Origin: Candidatus Thorarchaeota archaeon
Lineage (GTDB): Archaea; Asgardarchaeota; Thorarchaeia; Thorarchaeales; Thorarchaeaceae
Reading direction: 5' to 3'
NCBI GenBank assembly: GCA_019057475.1
Contig: DXJO01000054.1
Location: 1-46,565 of the forward strand
Length of the DNA stretch: 46,565 nt
Within the stretch, counting starts at the first letter, position 1. Each line of letters opens with the position of its first letter. Positions 1 through 7,847 of the stretch are shown piece after piece. The position numbers and the translations under genes are program-made. The notes under the pieces are model-generated. The model saw only the letters and a list, made by a program, of their open reading frames with translations. It was not told the origin of the DNA and searched no databases.

Positions 1-197
1 CAACCACAAGTATCAGGAGTGTTGAGAGAACCAGTTTTCGTCCACACAGCAAATCGTGCATGTTTCTCATGCATGTTACACCAGAAAATCATTAAGTCTT
101 CTGGTGAGAGGAGCCCTGTCAGATAATACACCTCCCAGCGCACTCCAAGAAGTTGAGCCGTTCCATGTCGAGTAGGACCACTCGGATCAGCAATTCC
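1..197 (-). other. possible partial reading frame at left edge
   Basis: Reading leftwards from a stop codon at 198-200, one frame stays open to the window edge. Its translation has a natural mix, including GVRWEVYYLTGLLSPEDL and a Trp/His-rich stretch. No ATG start or ribosome binding site is evident; GTG or internal ATG codons would have to serve. It could be the body of a gene continuing to the left, or a decayed piece. I do not recognise it. Support is composition only. Confidence 0.22.
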
Positions 198-354
198 TTA
201 CGCCGCTACATGTGACAGCCACCTTGGCCAAGTCGGAATCGACGTAGGCAGTCAGGATGTGGATGTTGTCATGCAGTGGATGGTGAGAATGTCCCATCGC
301 AGGGAATAGGCAAGGGTCGCAAAAGAGGTCTTCAAAAAGACAAGGAACACAAGG

Positions 355-630
355 ATGTACGGTGATATCGACATCGAGAAGGACATGCACTTCATTGCCA
401 CTGCGGAGAGCGATGAGTCGGATGAGGAGTACTTGCGGCTCTTTGCTCACAAGGAGGATGCCGACCTATGGGTCATGTTGTCCAAGCTTGACGGAGAGAC
501 CCCGCCCCTCAGACTGGTTTCCTTTCGCAGCATGACCGACCCCCCAGCATGGGGGAAAGTTTCAATCTCAAAGAGGAATGGGTCCCGTGACTCGCCGACC
601 TTTGTCCACATGGCCTTGTCGCGACGATAA
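355..630 (+). CDS. hypothetical acidic protein, possibly broken
   Basis: A frame of 91 residues whose first half looks protein-like: acidic, with DESDEEYLRLFAHKEDADL and a short hydrophobic segment. Its last third looks like the reverse of the opposing frame at 447-893. The same frame is also open from 157 to 306 (GPLGSAIPYAATCDSHLGQ and onward) and is interrupted only by a TAG at 307-309, after which it runs on through a basic stretch into the ATG at 355. So this may be a longer gene split by one stop codon, making it a pseudogene, or a short gene starting at 355. No clear ribosome binding site precedes 355. Function unknown. Confidence 0.32.
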   Translation: MYGDIDIEKDMHFIATAESDESDEEYLRLFAHKEDADLWVMLSKLDGETPPLRLVSFRSMTDPPAWGKVSISKRNGSRDSPTFVHMALSRR

Positions 631-893
631 TATCTGTAGTCTGTGCCATTGTGTCGGACCTCTATCATTGAGGTGGGAGGAAGAGAGTCAAGGTCTGTGA
701 CCTCCAACGTTCCGCCTGCGCCAGTCTGCTTAGGTTGAGAAAGGAAGACCGGAAAGACTTCGTCATTGATGGGTACGAGCAGTGCCACATGCGGACGTTT
801 TACACAGTCCCACTGTTTCGGAACCGGCGGCGTCCTGCATGAGAATACTCCGTATGATAAGCTTAGAGCATGGAAGATGCCTACATCAATCAC
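447..893 (-). CDS. hypothetical protein
   Basis: A 148-residue frame with a GTG start. GGAG lies at 905-908, 11 bases before the start, and a TATA-like ATATATC on the minus strand lies at 955-963. These two signals are why I favour a real gene. The middle (RPHVALLVPINDEVFPVFL, then RHNGTDYRYYRRDKAMW) is protein-like. The C-terminal 25-30 residues overlap the opposing frame at 355-630 and are less convincing. No membrane segment, signal peptide or known motif is visible. I do not recognise the family. Confidence 0.42.
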   Translation of the reverse strand: MIDVGIFHALSLSYGVFSCRTPPVPKQWDCVKRPHVALLVPINDEVFPVFLSQPKQTGAGGTLEVTDLDSLPPTSMIEVRHNGTDYRYYRRDKAMWTKVGESRDPFLFEIETFPHAGGSVMLRKETSLRGGVSPSSLDNMTHRSASSL

Positions 894-2225
894 GTGACTA
901 TGGTCTCCTTTAGGTTCCTAGCGTGACACAACAGGAGGAAGTGCTGCGTATTGTGATATATTAGTGCTGAGTAGCATATAATCATGCGCAAGAAGAAGGG
1001 TGCCACCTTTGCTCAATGGTCCACGTCCTAGATGCCCTCTAGAGGCCCGAGGACGCCCCTTTCTCTGACTTCTTTTCATGGTCTCTTGCGATTATGTCCT
1101 GACTGGATGAGAAACTGAAATGATGACTATGGAATAATACTGCATCTTAACAGATGGCCATAGGCAATATGAGTGGCTAGGGGTGCAAGAAAGGAAATCA
1201 GGCTTCTCTTCTAATTCGTTGTCCTTACCTTGTGTGTGAGCTTGGCTAGACACTCCAGAAGATGGAGTCTGCAGTAGTATACAAACCCCAACCAACTCCT
1301 CGTACGATAAGAACTGAAACGATGATGAAGCCGATTGCACCTTCCGACTGGGATGCTGAAACTGGTTGGACGACGCCAATGCAAATGCCCCCCTTCTGTG
1401 CTAGATTGTGAGCACAGCCCCCAGCGGATACGAGGGTCTTAATTGACAATCACTTCAGACCAACTGGCAGTAGATCCGCCACGACCTATGCGTGCCCCAT
1501 CCAGCCACAACCAAGAGGATATGCGTGACAATCATTTATAGGCTGCCACTGTGCACAAGGCCCGGGTGGTACGGCGTCTGACAGGGCCCTATTTTTCGTA
1601 TATGCCCTCAACTACGAAACTCCCCCCTCCTACCACGAACCTCTGTTGGACCCTGCCACCCACCTTTGCCTTTGTCATCACTTCAGCCACTTGCGACAAC
1701 GCTCTCCGGGTCTGTTTCTGAGAGCAACAATGTTCTGAGTCAATGAAGGGTAGAGTGGGGACCTAAAGGTGGCAATTCTGGATGGGTGATATTCAACCAG
1801 TTGGGACTCACTCTCAAGGCCGAATAACTCCAAGAAAGCATTGTATCCCTTCATCCTCCTGACACAGTGGCAGGCTCCCCTTGTTTCAGTATCTGGCAAC
1901 CCTGCGACATTCGATAATCATCAAGATGATGTGTCATTCACAGCTTCCGGTCAAGCTCTTGGGAACCAGACTCGAAAGCCAGCACCTTCACTTGAATCCC
2001 CTAGTCATCGGTCGAGTACCTCCACACCCCCTCCGTATATCTCAACTATCTGAGCAACCGATGCAGCCCGACACCCCCAAACCGACTGCTCTTGTCGAAT
2101 AGGTCAGCCTTTTTTTCATCCGTGAATCCCAGCCCGTTGGAATAACACACATGAGTACGCGGCCAATCGTTACAGGTGTATCTATGGAGTCATATCCTAG
2201 CGTTGGATCTTGGAGAAGGTCGCTT
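894..2225. other. long stretch without a supported gene
   Basis: Several short frames exist on both strands (60-95 codons), but none has a ribosome binding site or a convincing composition. The best is a minus-strand frame ending at 1678 with a stretch FLELFGLESESQLVEY, which could be a gene fragment. A GGCCC/GGGCC inverted repeat (1559-1563 with 1584-1588) followed by ATTTTTCG could act as a weak terminator. No tRNA arms, CRISPR repeats or transposon ends were found. The stretch reads as decayed or non-coding sequence. Confidence 0.4.
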
Positions 2226-2438
2226 CTATGATTGCGAGTGGGATGCGGATTTGATGATGTAGTAGAACCCTAAACCAAAGAGGACGAAGATCACGACGCC
2301 ACCGAAAAACACAGCGGGAATCATGAGGAACTCCTCAAATGGTGTATAGGTGAAGGGAGGAGCACTACTCCACCCAGCAACCACATAGGCAAGATATGCT
2401 AGAAGACCCCCGCCGGTTCCTAGGTAAACCAGACCCAT
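2226..2438 (-). CDS. small two-helix membrane protein
   Basis: A protein of about 70 residues with two hydrophobic helices (roughly residues 2-20 and 34-60), separated by a loop with PPFTYTPFEEF and ending in a polar tail rich in Ser and His. I chose the ATG at 2436-2438 because a TATA-like TTAAATTT on the minus strand lies at about 2470-2477, placing transcription start close to this ATG. A TTG at 2469-2471 in the same frame would give 81 residues with a more basic N-terminus and is the alternative. Function unknown. It is the best gene candidate in the first 3 kb after the 447-893 frame. Confidence 0.5.
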   Translation of the reverse strand: MGLVYLGTGGGLLAYLAYVVAGWSSAPPFTYTPFEEFLMIPAVFFGGVVIFVLFGLGFYYIIKSASHSQS

Positions 2439-2511
2439 CCGTAACCAAGCTCTATGCAAATCTTGACTCAAATTTAAGTCCTCGATTGATGGCTAACGGG
2501 AATATGCGTAA

Positions 2512-2670
2512 CTACACATTAAAGGTTTACGTGACAGGCACCAAGAATCTGGAAGGGTACAAGACCAAAACTACGCGATCTGGCTAGAATGCACGATTCT
2601 CCCAATGCAGGTTCCTGACGACCTTAGGTTTCTGGTCCAACAGTTCTTGGAGATTAGAGAATTGAACTAA
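2512..2670 (+). other. possible C-terminal gene fragment
   Basis: An open stretch of 52 codons after a stop at 2509-2511, ending in TAA at 2668-2670. The translation is protein-like (GRVQDQNYAIWLEC, then MQVPDDLRFLVQQFLEIREL, an amphipathic helix). The only ATG is at 2605. With no upstream start it may be the end of a decayed gene. It supports the view that this arm contains remnants. Confidence 0.2.
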
Positions 2671-2690
2671 CGGTTGGGCATTGCCACTCC

Positions 2691-2837
2691 TTACTTCTGC
2701 TCAAGGATGTCTTCTAGCAGACGGACATTCTGCCATTCCCTGCTGGCAATCCTCTTAGCGAACAGGTTGACCATCGCTCCCTCTGGGTACTTGACAGGAG
2801 TTGCAAACCTATCCCCGTTCTTGAAGGTCACGTGCAT
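2691..2837 (-). CDS. hypothetical 48-residue protein
   Basis: A short minus-strand frame starting with ATG at 2835-2837. It begins MHVTFKNGDRFATPVKYPEG and ends in a charged helix (NVRLLEDILEQK). Composition is good for so short a frame. It overlaps the end of the next gene upstream (2809-3054) by 29 bases in another frame. The pair could therefore be translationally coupled, or be one gene split by a frameshift, because the shifted frame is also open upstream of this ATG. No known motif. Confidence 0.4.
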   Translation of the reverse strand: MHVTFKNGDRFATPVKYPEGAMVNLFAKRIASREWQNVRLLEDILEQK

Positions 2838-3054
2838 CTGCCACAACGAGCAGGACACTGACTGCATCCCGACTCCAACCAGTCACATCAACCGTGCCCG
2901 ACCTGACCGTTTCTCTCACTAGTGCCTCGAACTGGCCCATGTGTTGACCCCCCACAACTCGACCTAGTTCCTCCATGACCCTGAACCTCTTCTCCAAGTC
3001 TGCTTCCTTCGCCAGTCGGAACAGGTCATCAGCCTTACGGGTAATCCCTCTCAC
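2809..3054 (-). CDS. hypothetical helical protein
   Basis: An 81-residue frame on the minus strand that must start at GTG (3052-3054), because a TAG stop immediately precedes it. The N-terminal half is strongly charged and helical (ADDLFRLAKEADLEKRFRV). The C-terminus ends in a hydrophobic strand and DLQERG. It overlaps the 48-residue frame downstream. It may be the N-terminal half of a frameshifted gene. No homologue recognised. Confidence 0.4.
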   Translation of the reverse strand: MRGITRKADDLFRLAKEADLEKRFRVMEELGRVVGGQHMGQFEALVRETVRSGTVDVTGWSRDAVSVLLVVADARDLQERG

Positions 3055-3244
3055 CTATGAGTGTGTGGCCATGCTTGGTAAGAAAGCACTTGCTTGTCTA
3101 GCACGAGGGGCCTATGGGTGTGTGTGCAGAGCGGGGTGTGCCTGCGTAGATGTAGCGGGGTCGTTCTCGGTGGTTGTAGCAGGATATTGAAATCAGCTAG
3201 GAGCTTAGAATGGCCCATGAGCACCCATGTTCAGGTGACGACGC

Positions 3245-3580
3245 ATGGTAGGACAGTGCAAGGAGATTGGGGGGGTCGAGTTCCACCCCATCAAATCTGA
3301 GTGGGCAGAGAAAGAGTTCATAGGGGCTCTGGATGTCATAGACATTCCAGGTCACACCGTCGCATGGGTGTACAGTCGAGTCTTGCTTATCCGTAACAAG
3401 GAGTGGTACTGCGCCAAGTTCACCAGCCAGCACAAGGCAGAGAGCGCGTTCCGCAAGGTGGTTCGCGAGGGGCGCAAGCTCGTGGGCCGACTTATCGAGT
3501 CCCGTTTCACAGTGTGTGTGCTATCGTCGCAAGCGATAAGTACTCTCACTCCTTCAAACAGTTCGGTGTGTGGGCAATGA
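3245..3580 (+). CDS. hypothetical protein, translationally coupled to the next gene
   Basis: A 111-residue frame with GVEFHPIKSEWAEKEFIG and IRNKEWYCAKFTSQHKAESA, an alpha/beta composition. Its TGA stop overlaps the ATG of the next gene (ATGA at 3577-3580), a classic coupling arrangement. The last 30 residues (Ser/Thr-rich, ending SSVCGQ) are less convincing. In the other frame over the same bases the translation is CAIVASDKYSHSFKQFGVWA and runs straight into the next gene. Loss of one GT from the GTGTGTGTG run at 3512-3520 would fuse the two into one protein of about 465 residues. So this is either an N-terminal domain separated by a frameshift or an independent small gene. Function unknown. 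Confidence 0.5.
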   Translation: MVGQCKEIGGVEFHPIKSEWAEKEFIGALDVIDIPGHTVAWVYSRVLLIRNKEWYCAKFTSQHKAESAFRKVVREGRKLVGRLIESRFTVCVLSSQAISTLTPSNSSVCGQ

Positions 3581-4644
3581 AGATGTCGGAGAATCCGTTA
3601 GAGATTGCTGCCGCATTGGCTTCCTCACAACAACCATGGCTCATCCTGGAACAAATCAAGCAAGATCCGAATCTCTCCGAGAGCCATGAGATTCAATCAG
3701 CCATAATGGACATAATCAGAAAGGACACGGACCTGAAATGGCCAATGCTTAAGGTCGTCTGCGCCATTCCAGCCATGGTCACAGACGGGAGGATTCACAA
3801 GGCTGTGAAAGAGCTAGGAGGCCTAGCAATCGATTTCTTTGTTGAGGCGGTTGTACTGAATGCTTCCAAAGATTCCTTGAATGTGCTAGCCGACGACAAG
3901 TCATTTGCAGATATGATTGAATCCTGCTATTCTACCATCACTGTTCTGGGACTGATACTGGATGTGCCTGAACTCAGAGCAAGCAAGACCATTCGAAATG
4001 CTGCTATGAAGAACAAGAAGGGTCTGTACCAAAGCATAGACAATGAACTGCAACAGGGTGGACTCTCCTACGAACTCAAAATCATGCAACAGTATCCGGA
4101 GATTCTAGTAAGCGACGATTTCATAGACATTATTGTGGAGGTCATTAGAAATCCATCTGTTTTTGGTGTTCTTGACGAAATACTTGACATCCCTCAGCTT
4201 AGAGAGAACACTAGAATCTGGGACTCGGCTCTTGATGCTCTGACGGAAAAAGAGATGTTTTTCTGGTGGATATCAGACTATTTCGGGGTAGATTGGCATT
4301 TGCTGGCCAAGAGGCGTCGTGCTTCAAGCATCAAGGGCGTTGAGGGGTCTGTGGACCAACTCATCCAAGAGAGGGGCTGGAAATTCACACGCGCGGCATT
4401 GATACGAGAATATGCTCATTATGAATATCTCTTCGAACAAGACGATGTCACGGTAGAAGAGATGGAGGAAGCACAGCACACCTTCTTTGAGATTTTCAAC
4501 ATGGGGGAATTCGTCAAATACAACATCTCTATGGATAAGATACTCTTTGGGATTGAAAACGCTGACAGTTTGGAGATAGCTGCGAAGAAAGCGAAGGAGC
4601 GAGCATCACAGCTATTGACCAGCAAGAGAGAATCGAAAGATTAG
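3577..4644 (+). CDS. hypothetical helical-repeat protein
   Basis: About 355 residues, almost entirely helical. It shows loosely repeated units of 40-70 residues, each with a hydrophobic helix followed by a short IP or VPEL turn and a second helix (for example ILDVPELRASKTIRNAA and ILDIPQLRENTRIWDSA). That pattern suggests an ARM/HEAT-like solenoid used for protein binding. The C-terminal 60 residues are highly charged (ADSLEIAAKKAKERASQLL) and could form a coiled coil. No enzymatic motif or membrane segment is visible. I start at the ATG overlapping the upstream stop; a second ATG lies two codons later (3583). The frame is open further upstream across the neighbouring gene. The in-frame sequence continues for 50 codons past the TAG at 4642-4644. 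Confidence 0.72.
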   Translation: MKMSENPLEIAAALASSQQPWLILEQIKQDPNLSESHEIQSAIMDIIRKDTDLKWPMLKVVCAIPAMVTDGRIHKAVKELGGLAIDFFVEAVVLNASKDSLNVLADDKSFADMIESCYSTITVLGLILDVPELRASKTIRNAAMKNKKGLYQSIDNELQQGGLSYELKIMQQYPEILVSDDFIDIIVEVIRNPSVFGVLDEILDIPQLRENTRIWDSALDALTEKEMFFWWISDYFGVDWHLLAKRRRASSIKGVEGSVDQLIQERGWKFTRAALIREYAHYEYLFEQDDVTVEEMEEAQHTFFEIFNMGEFVKYNISMDKILFGIENADSLEIAAKKAKERASQLLTSKRESKD

Positions 4645-4659
4645 CAACATTATTCTCCA

Positions 4660-4797
4660 TTGTACCAGTATTCTTCACATTGCCGGAGTGGTTGCCACTT
4701 TGCTCCGGAACAGCTTACGATTTCCCTAAAGGAGCTTGAGGATAACCTCAAGAAGATCCCCGGAGTTTCAAGGGTAACGCTCAGGAAGGTCGAGTAG
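4660..4797 (+). CDS. possible small Cys-containing protein
   Basis: A 45-residue frame starting at TTG, directly downstream of and in the same frame as the helical-repeat gene, after its TAG. It has HCRSGCHFAPEQ followed by a helix-strand segment (KELEDNLKKIPGVSRVTLRK) that resembles the second half of a ferredoxin-like or HMA-type fold. The upstream codons back to the TAG are open, so it could also be a readthrough extension or a leftover exchanged tail. There is no ribosome binding site. Weak support. Confidence 0.28.
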   Translation: MYQYSSHCRSGCHFAPEQLTISLKELEDNLKKIPGVSRVTLRKVE

Positions 4798-4878
4798 ACT
4801 CTTCGCCTTTGCAGGCCGCACAACTCACTCATGGGTTAGGGAAAAGCTATTCACCCAAATGGCACATTCGATATGAAA

Positions 4879-4912
4879 CGACTTCGCGTAAGGCGGAGTC
4901 GCATTTTCTCTT
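4879..4912 (+). terminator. hairpin plus T-rich tail between convergent genes
   Basis: CGACTTCGC (4879-4887) pairs with GCGGAGTCG (4893-4901) as a 9-base stem with one G:T pair and a 5-base loop. It is followed on the plus strand by CATTTTCTCTTTCTTG and more T-rich sequence. It lies between the end of the plus-strand genes and the end of rio1, where a terminator is expected. Confidence 0.6.
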
Positions 4913-4949
4913 TCTTGTTTTCTACCGGGACAGAAGAGCCTAGCTCGTT

Positions 4950-5759
4950 TTACCATTCACTTCTCGGAAGGACCGAAACTCTCTCTCGGAAATGCTTCTG
5001 ATTGTCGGGCATATATGACGACAGGAAGACCTCAACAATCTGGTCTAGGTTTCGGTGTACATCGTATCTCTCGAAGTAAGACAGGACATTCTTGATGTCA
5101 CGCCTAATAAGAGATGAAATCTGCCTCATGTCTGACCACTTGGTAACCTTGTTGGCTTGAGGCACATCTATGATCCAGGAACGCTCTTTCCACCAGAGGA
5201 TGTTGTAGTGACTGAGGTCTCCGTGAACGTAATGCGCATCCCGATACATGACCAAATAGTCATCAAGAATCTGGTCCAAGACGACCTCTGGATTCTCAAG
5301 CTCTGCGTCCCTCAGCTGGGGAGCGGCCTCGTGCCCATCGCCAATGAATCGCATTGTGACATAATTGCCGACCCTGCCGATTGGTGTGGGACAAGGCACT
5401 CCCGCTTTGAAGCAAGCAAGAAGAACATCATACTCCTTAGCAGCTAGCGCTTCCATCGCACCCGGAGCAAAGAACCCTTTCTTCTTGCTCGTATGAGTGG
5501 AGTGCCAGAAGCGATAGGCCTTCAGGATGATTGGATGACTCTTCCAGGATGCAAGGAATATCGACGCTTCTTTTCCAGCTTTCAACTGATAATGCAATTC
5601 AGTTGCTAGTCCAAACTGTACTGCATCCTCGCGTACTTCATGAAGTGTGAGTTCCTTGATCGCTACCGATCGTCCTCTTCTGGCGCCTCGCTGAAGGTCC
5701 CGTTTGCGAGAAAGGGCACTACCCTTATTCGGGTTGTACTTCTCCACAACTGACGGCAC
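4950..5759 (-). CDS. rio1: Rio1-type serine/threonine protein kinase/ATPase
   Basis: Atypical kinase of the RIO1 family, which in archaea and eukaryotes acts in late maturation of the small ribosomal subunit. The protein has 269 residues, normal for the family. Visible elements are the basic N-terminal tail (residues 10-32), the glycine-poor nucleotide loop AGKEASIF (61-68), the ATP lysine at about 80, the flexible-loop region with KKKGFFAPG (92-100), MRFIG (136-140), the catalytic loop VHGDLSHYNIL with Asp181 and Asn186, and IIDVPQA with the metal Asp198. HGDLSxYN and IIDVPQ point to Rio1 and not Rio2, which usually has IDFPQ. The start is GTG, supported by GGAGGT at 5767-5772, seven bases upstream. 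It directly follows a 62-codon frame whose TAG abuts this GTG. All catalytic residues are present. Confidence 0.92.
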   Translation of the reverse strand: MPSVVEKYNPNKGSALSRKRDLQRGARRGRSVAIKELTLHEVREDAVQFGLATELHYQLKAGKEASIFLASWKSHPIILKAYRFWHSTHTSKKKGFFAPGAMEALAAKEYDVLLACFKAGVPCPTPIGRVGNYVTMRFIGDGHEAAPQLRDAELENPEVVLDQILDDYLVMYRDAHYVHGDLSHYNILWWKERSWIIDVPQANKVTKWSDMRQISSLIRRDIKNVLSYFERYDVHRNLDQIVEVFLSSYMPDNQKHFRERVSVLPRSEW

Positions 5760-5948
5760 CTAGATTACCTCCATCGCGAAACTGTAGCGCTTCAACGAAA
5801 CCTTCTTGCTGCGCTCTTTCTTTAGACGGAGAGTCGTCTCTTTGTTGGTTCCAGATTCATTGTCGTTATCGCAAAGGGCGCAAGCGCTCTTCGAACTTGA
5901 CTCTGATTCAGGGAGGTCTTGATTCTGTGTTTGCAACTTCTCTTGCAC
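5760..5948 (-). CDS. possible small protein upstream of rio1
   Basis: A 62-residue frame on the minus strand with a GTG start. It is Glu/Gln/Ser-rich at the N-terminus, has CALC in the middle and a strongly basic segment (LRLKKERSKKVSLKR) near the end. Its TAG stop is immediately followed by the rio1 GTG, and its last codons contain the rio1 ribosome binding site, which would couple the two. No ribosome binding site or clear promoter precedes it. It could be a leader gene or simply untranslated leader sequence. Function unknown. Confidence 0.38.
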   Translation of the reverse strand: MQEKLQTQNQDLPESESSSKSACALCDNDNESGTNKETTLRLKKERSKKVSLKRYSFAMEVI

Positions 5949-6245
5949 TCTCGTTGACTAAGTTAGCGCGCCTTGCATTCGTGGCACAATAGATTCAGAA
6001 AAGCAGACAACCCAACACACGAGCACTGGACCTCAATGTAAGTCCAATCACGACGCGCGCAATGACTGAAATTGCACACAGAAATAGAAGGGTTCTAGAA
6101 AACCCTATCAGCACTGGTGCAGGCGTCTACTGTAAAATTCACCATGATAACAATCATTGACTTTCTGCACCTCCATGCTTTCGATTATCCACCTCGCCCC
6201 CTCGTTTGCATATAACATTTGCTTTTCCAGTAGGTTCGGAAATGG
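5949..6245. other. intergenic region upstream of rio1 and downstream of the MFS gene
   Basis: About 300 bases with no convincing frame. A short inverted repeat AGGGTT/AACCCT (6089-6094 with 6101-6106) is present but has no T-tract in either direction. The right part holds the 3' side of the MFS gene; the left part should hold the rio1 promoter, which I cannot place with confidence. Confidence 0.4.
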
Positions 6246-7658
6246 TCATGTAACGTCAGTCATGGCTTCATCCGTTTCGTGCGGCGCGACTTTGACAAAG
6301 TGAGTTTCGTCAACATACGCCCACAAGATGAAGACGGCAATAGCTCCCAGCCCAGCGGCCAGCCAGAATGGAACCACGAAACCGGGAATTGTGAAAGGGC
6401 CGATTTCAAATACCACCAAGGAGAAGATGGCATACAGAACTCCGCCAACCAGAGGACCAACCGTAGCTCCAGCATTGAAGAATGCCTGGATGGTGCCAAA
6501 TAACTTGCCTCGCAGGCGCCAAGGCACAACATCGGCTTGGATCGCTCTCAGCGCAGGCTGCGATATAGACATTGCAGCTGTCTGAGTGACCCAAGTAGCA
6601 CCTACTTGTGCGACGTTTGTAGTAAGCGGGATAACTGCAAGACTTGCTCGGGCTCCTAGTGCCCCATATACTGCTAGCCCTTTGCGACCATGTTTATCGG
6701 CATAGCGCCCTGCGGGGATTGAAAAGAGCATTCCAATTGCACCAGCTCCTGAGATGATGAAACCGATGAGGCCAATATCACTTGTGATTTTGCTCATGAG
6801 GAACAACTGAAAGACTGGTTGACCAAGACCCATAGCAAGACCATTGGCGAGCGTCATTATGTACAAGGCCCGCATCATTCTGTTGGTCTTCGGGGACATT
6901 TCGAATTCCATCTCTGGCGATGACGAAACCGATTCCGTTCGTGTGGTCTGAGTCACTAACTGCGTTTCCTCCAGCTTGCCCGGCGCGGTTTCTTTTAGCA
7001 GGACAGCTGTGAAAATAGCCGCAGGCAAGACAATTAGAGCGGCGATAAAGTAGGGAACACGGAAAACATCAGGAACTGGCAGCAGAAGGATGTCTCTGCT
7101 GAAGTTGTAGAGCAGTCCACCAAGGCCTGGGCCCACAATGAACCCGATATTCGATACCATCATATAGAGGCCAAGTCCCTCAGCTCGACGCTTCGGCCCA
7201 ACGATATCCATCAGAGCAGCTTCGGCCACGGGCCAGACCATAGCGGAAACCACACCCTGCATTGCACGGATAAGCAACAAATGGATCCAGCTTTGGGCGA
7301 ATCCGAAAAGAACAAGTAAAAGTGTGTAGCCAAGCAGGCCAACTATCATAAGTGGCTTGCGACCGCGCGTGTCAGAAACGCTGCCCCAGTAGCGAGCTAG
7401 AAGCGTACGTGTTCCCATGAATGTTGCCATCATTACACCAAGGATGATTGCGAATTCGGCCACGACATTCTCAGGCACGATGTAACCAGGTCCTGGCGGC
7501 TGGGCAAGGCCTCCTTCAAGGGCAATGAGGTAGAAGGACATTGATGGAGCTACAATGCCGAAGCCAAGCATTATCAGCATTGCGTCGATTGCGATGATCA
7601 TCACGCGAGGATTTGTGTAGAGCTTCCGCGTTTCTTGCAGGGCTGGCTCTGCTTCCAT
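6246..7658 (-). CDS. MFS transporter, probable multidrug or metabolite exporter
   Basis: A major facilitator superfamily protein of 470 residues with 12 predicted membrane helices in two halves. The loop between helices 2 and 3 carries the family signature as GSVSDTRGRKPLM, and the second half repeats it as GRYADKHGRKGL. A GPGLGGLLYN segment in helix 5 resembles the antiporter motif of drug/proton exporters. A polar loop of about 50 residues rich in Glu, Thr and Ser separates the halves. The ATG at 7656-7658 has GGAG about 11 bases upstream. The substrate cannot be told from sequence. It is divergently transcribed from the XPB helicase gene. Confidence 0.88.
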   Translation of the reverse strand: MEAEPALQETRKLYTNPRVMIIAIDAMLIMLGFGIVAPSMSFYLIALEGGLAQPPGPGYIVPENVVAEFAIILGVMMATFMGTRTLLARYWGSVSDTRGRKPLMIVGLLGYTLLLVLFGFAQSWIHLLLIRAMQGVVSAMVWPVAEAALMDIVGPKRRAEGLGLYMMVSNIGFIVGPGLGGLLYNFSRDILLLPVPDVFRVPYFIAALIVLPAAIFTAVLLKETAPGKLEETQLVTQTTRTESVSSSPEMEFEMSPKTNRMMRALYIMTLANGLAMGLGQPVFQLFLMSKITSDIGLIGFIISGAGAIGMLFSIPAGRYADKHGRKGLAVYGALGARASLAVIPLTTNVAQVGATWVTQTAAMSISQPALRAIQADVVPWRLRGKLFGTIQAFFNAGATVGPLVGGVLYAIFSLVVFEIGPFTIPGFVVPFWLAAGLGAIAVFILWAYVDETHFVKVAPHETDEAMTDVT

Positions 7659-7703
7659 CTATTCCATTCTCCATCCGTATTACGCAAATCAACATCGGCC
7701 CCA

Positions 7704-7710
7704 CATATAG
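7704..7710 (-). promoter_or_regulatory. TATA-like box for the MFS gene
   Basis: CTATATG on the minus strand, centred about 49 bases before the MFS ATG. An archaeal start about 25 bases downstream of the box would leave a leader of roughly 20 bases that still includes the GGAG site. Confidence 0.4.
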
Positions 7711-7847
7711 TTGCAGATGCGAACACGTCGTACAGACGGAAGCATTTATCTCTGAAACATCGCGCGGTTCCACGACCTCTGCTTAACGATTCCCCGCGTT
7801 GAAAATGAGGGGAGTTACGAATTGAAAGATAAGAAAAGGAATCACCC

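Noticed and set aside
1092-1449. Overlapping minus-strand frames of 95 and 67 codons
   Set aside because: No ribosome binding site, poor composition and mutually overlapping; not supported as genes.
1559-1595. GCCCGGGTGG-like start with a later GGGCCC that first looked like a tRNA gene
   Set aside because: No anticodon arm, no T-loop GGTTCGA and wrong spacing; only a short GC inverted repeat with a T-run remains.
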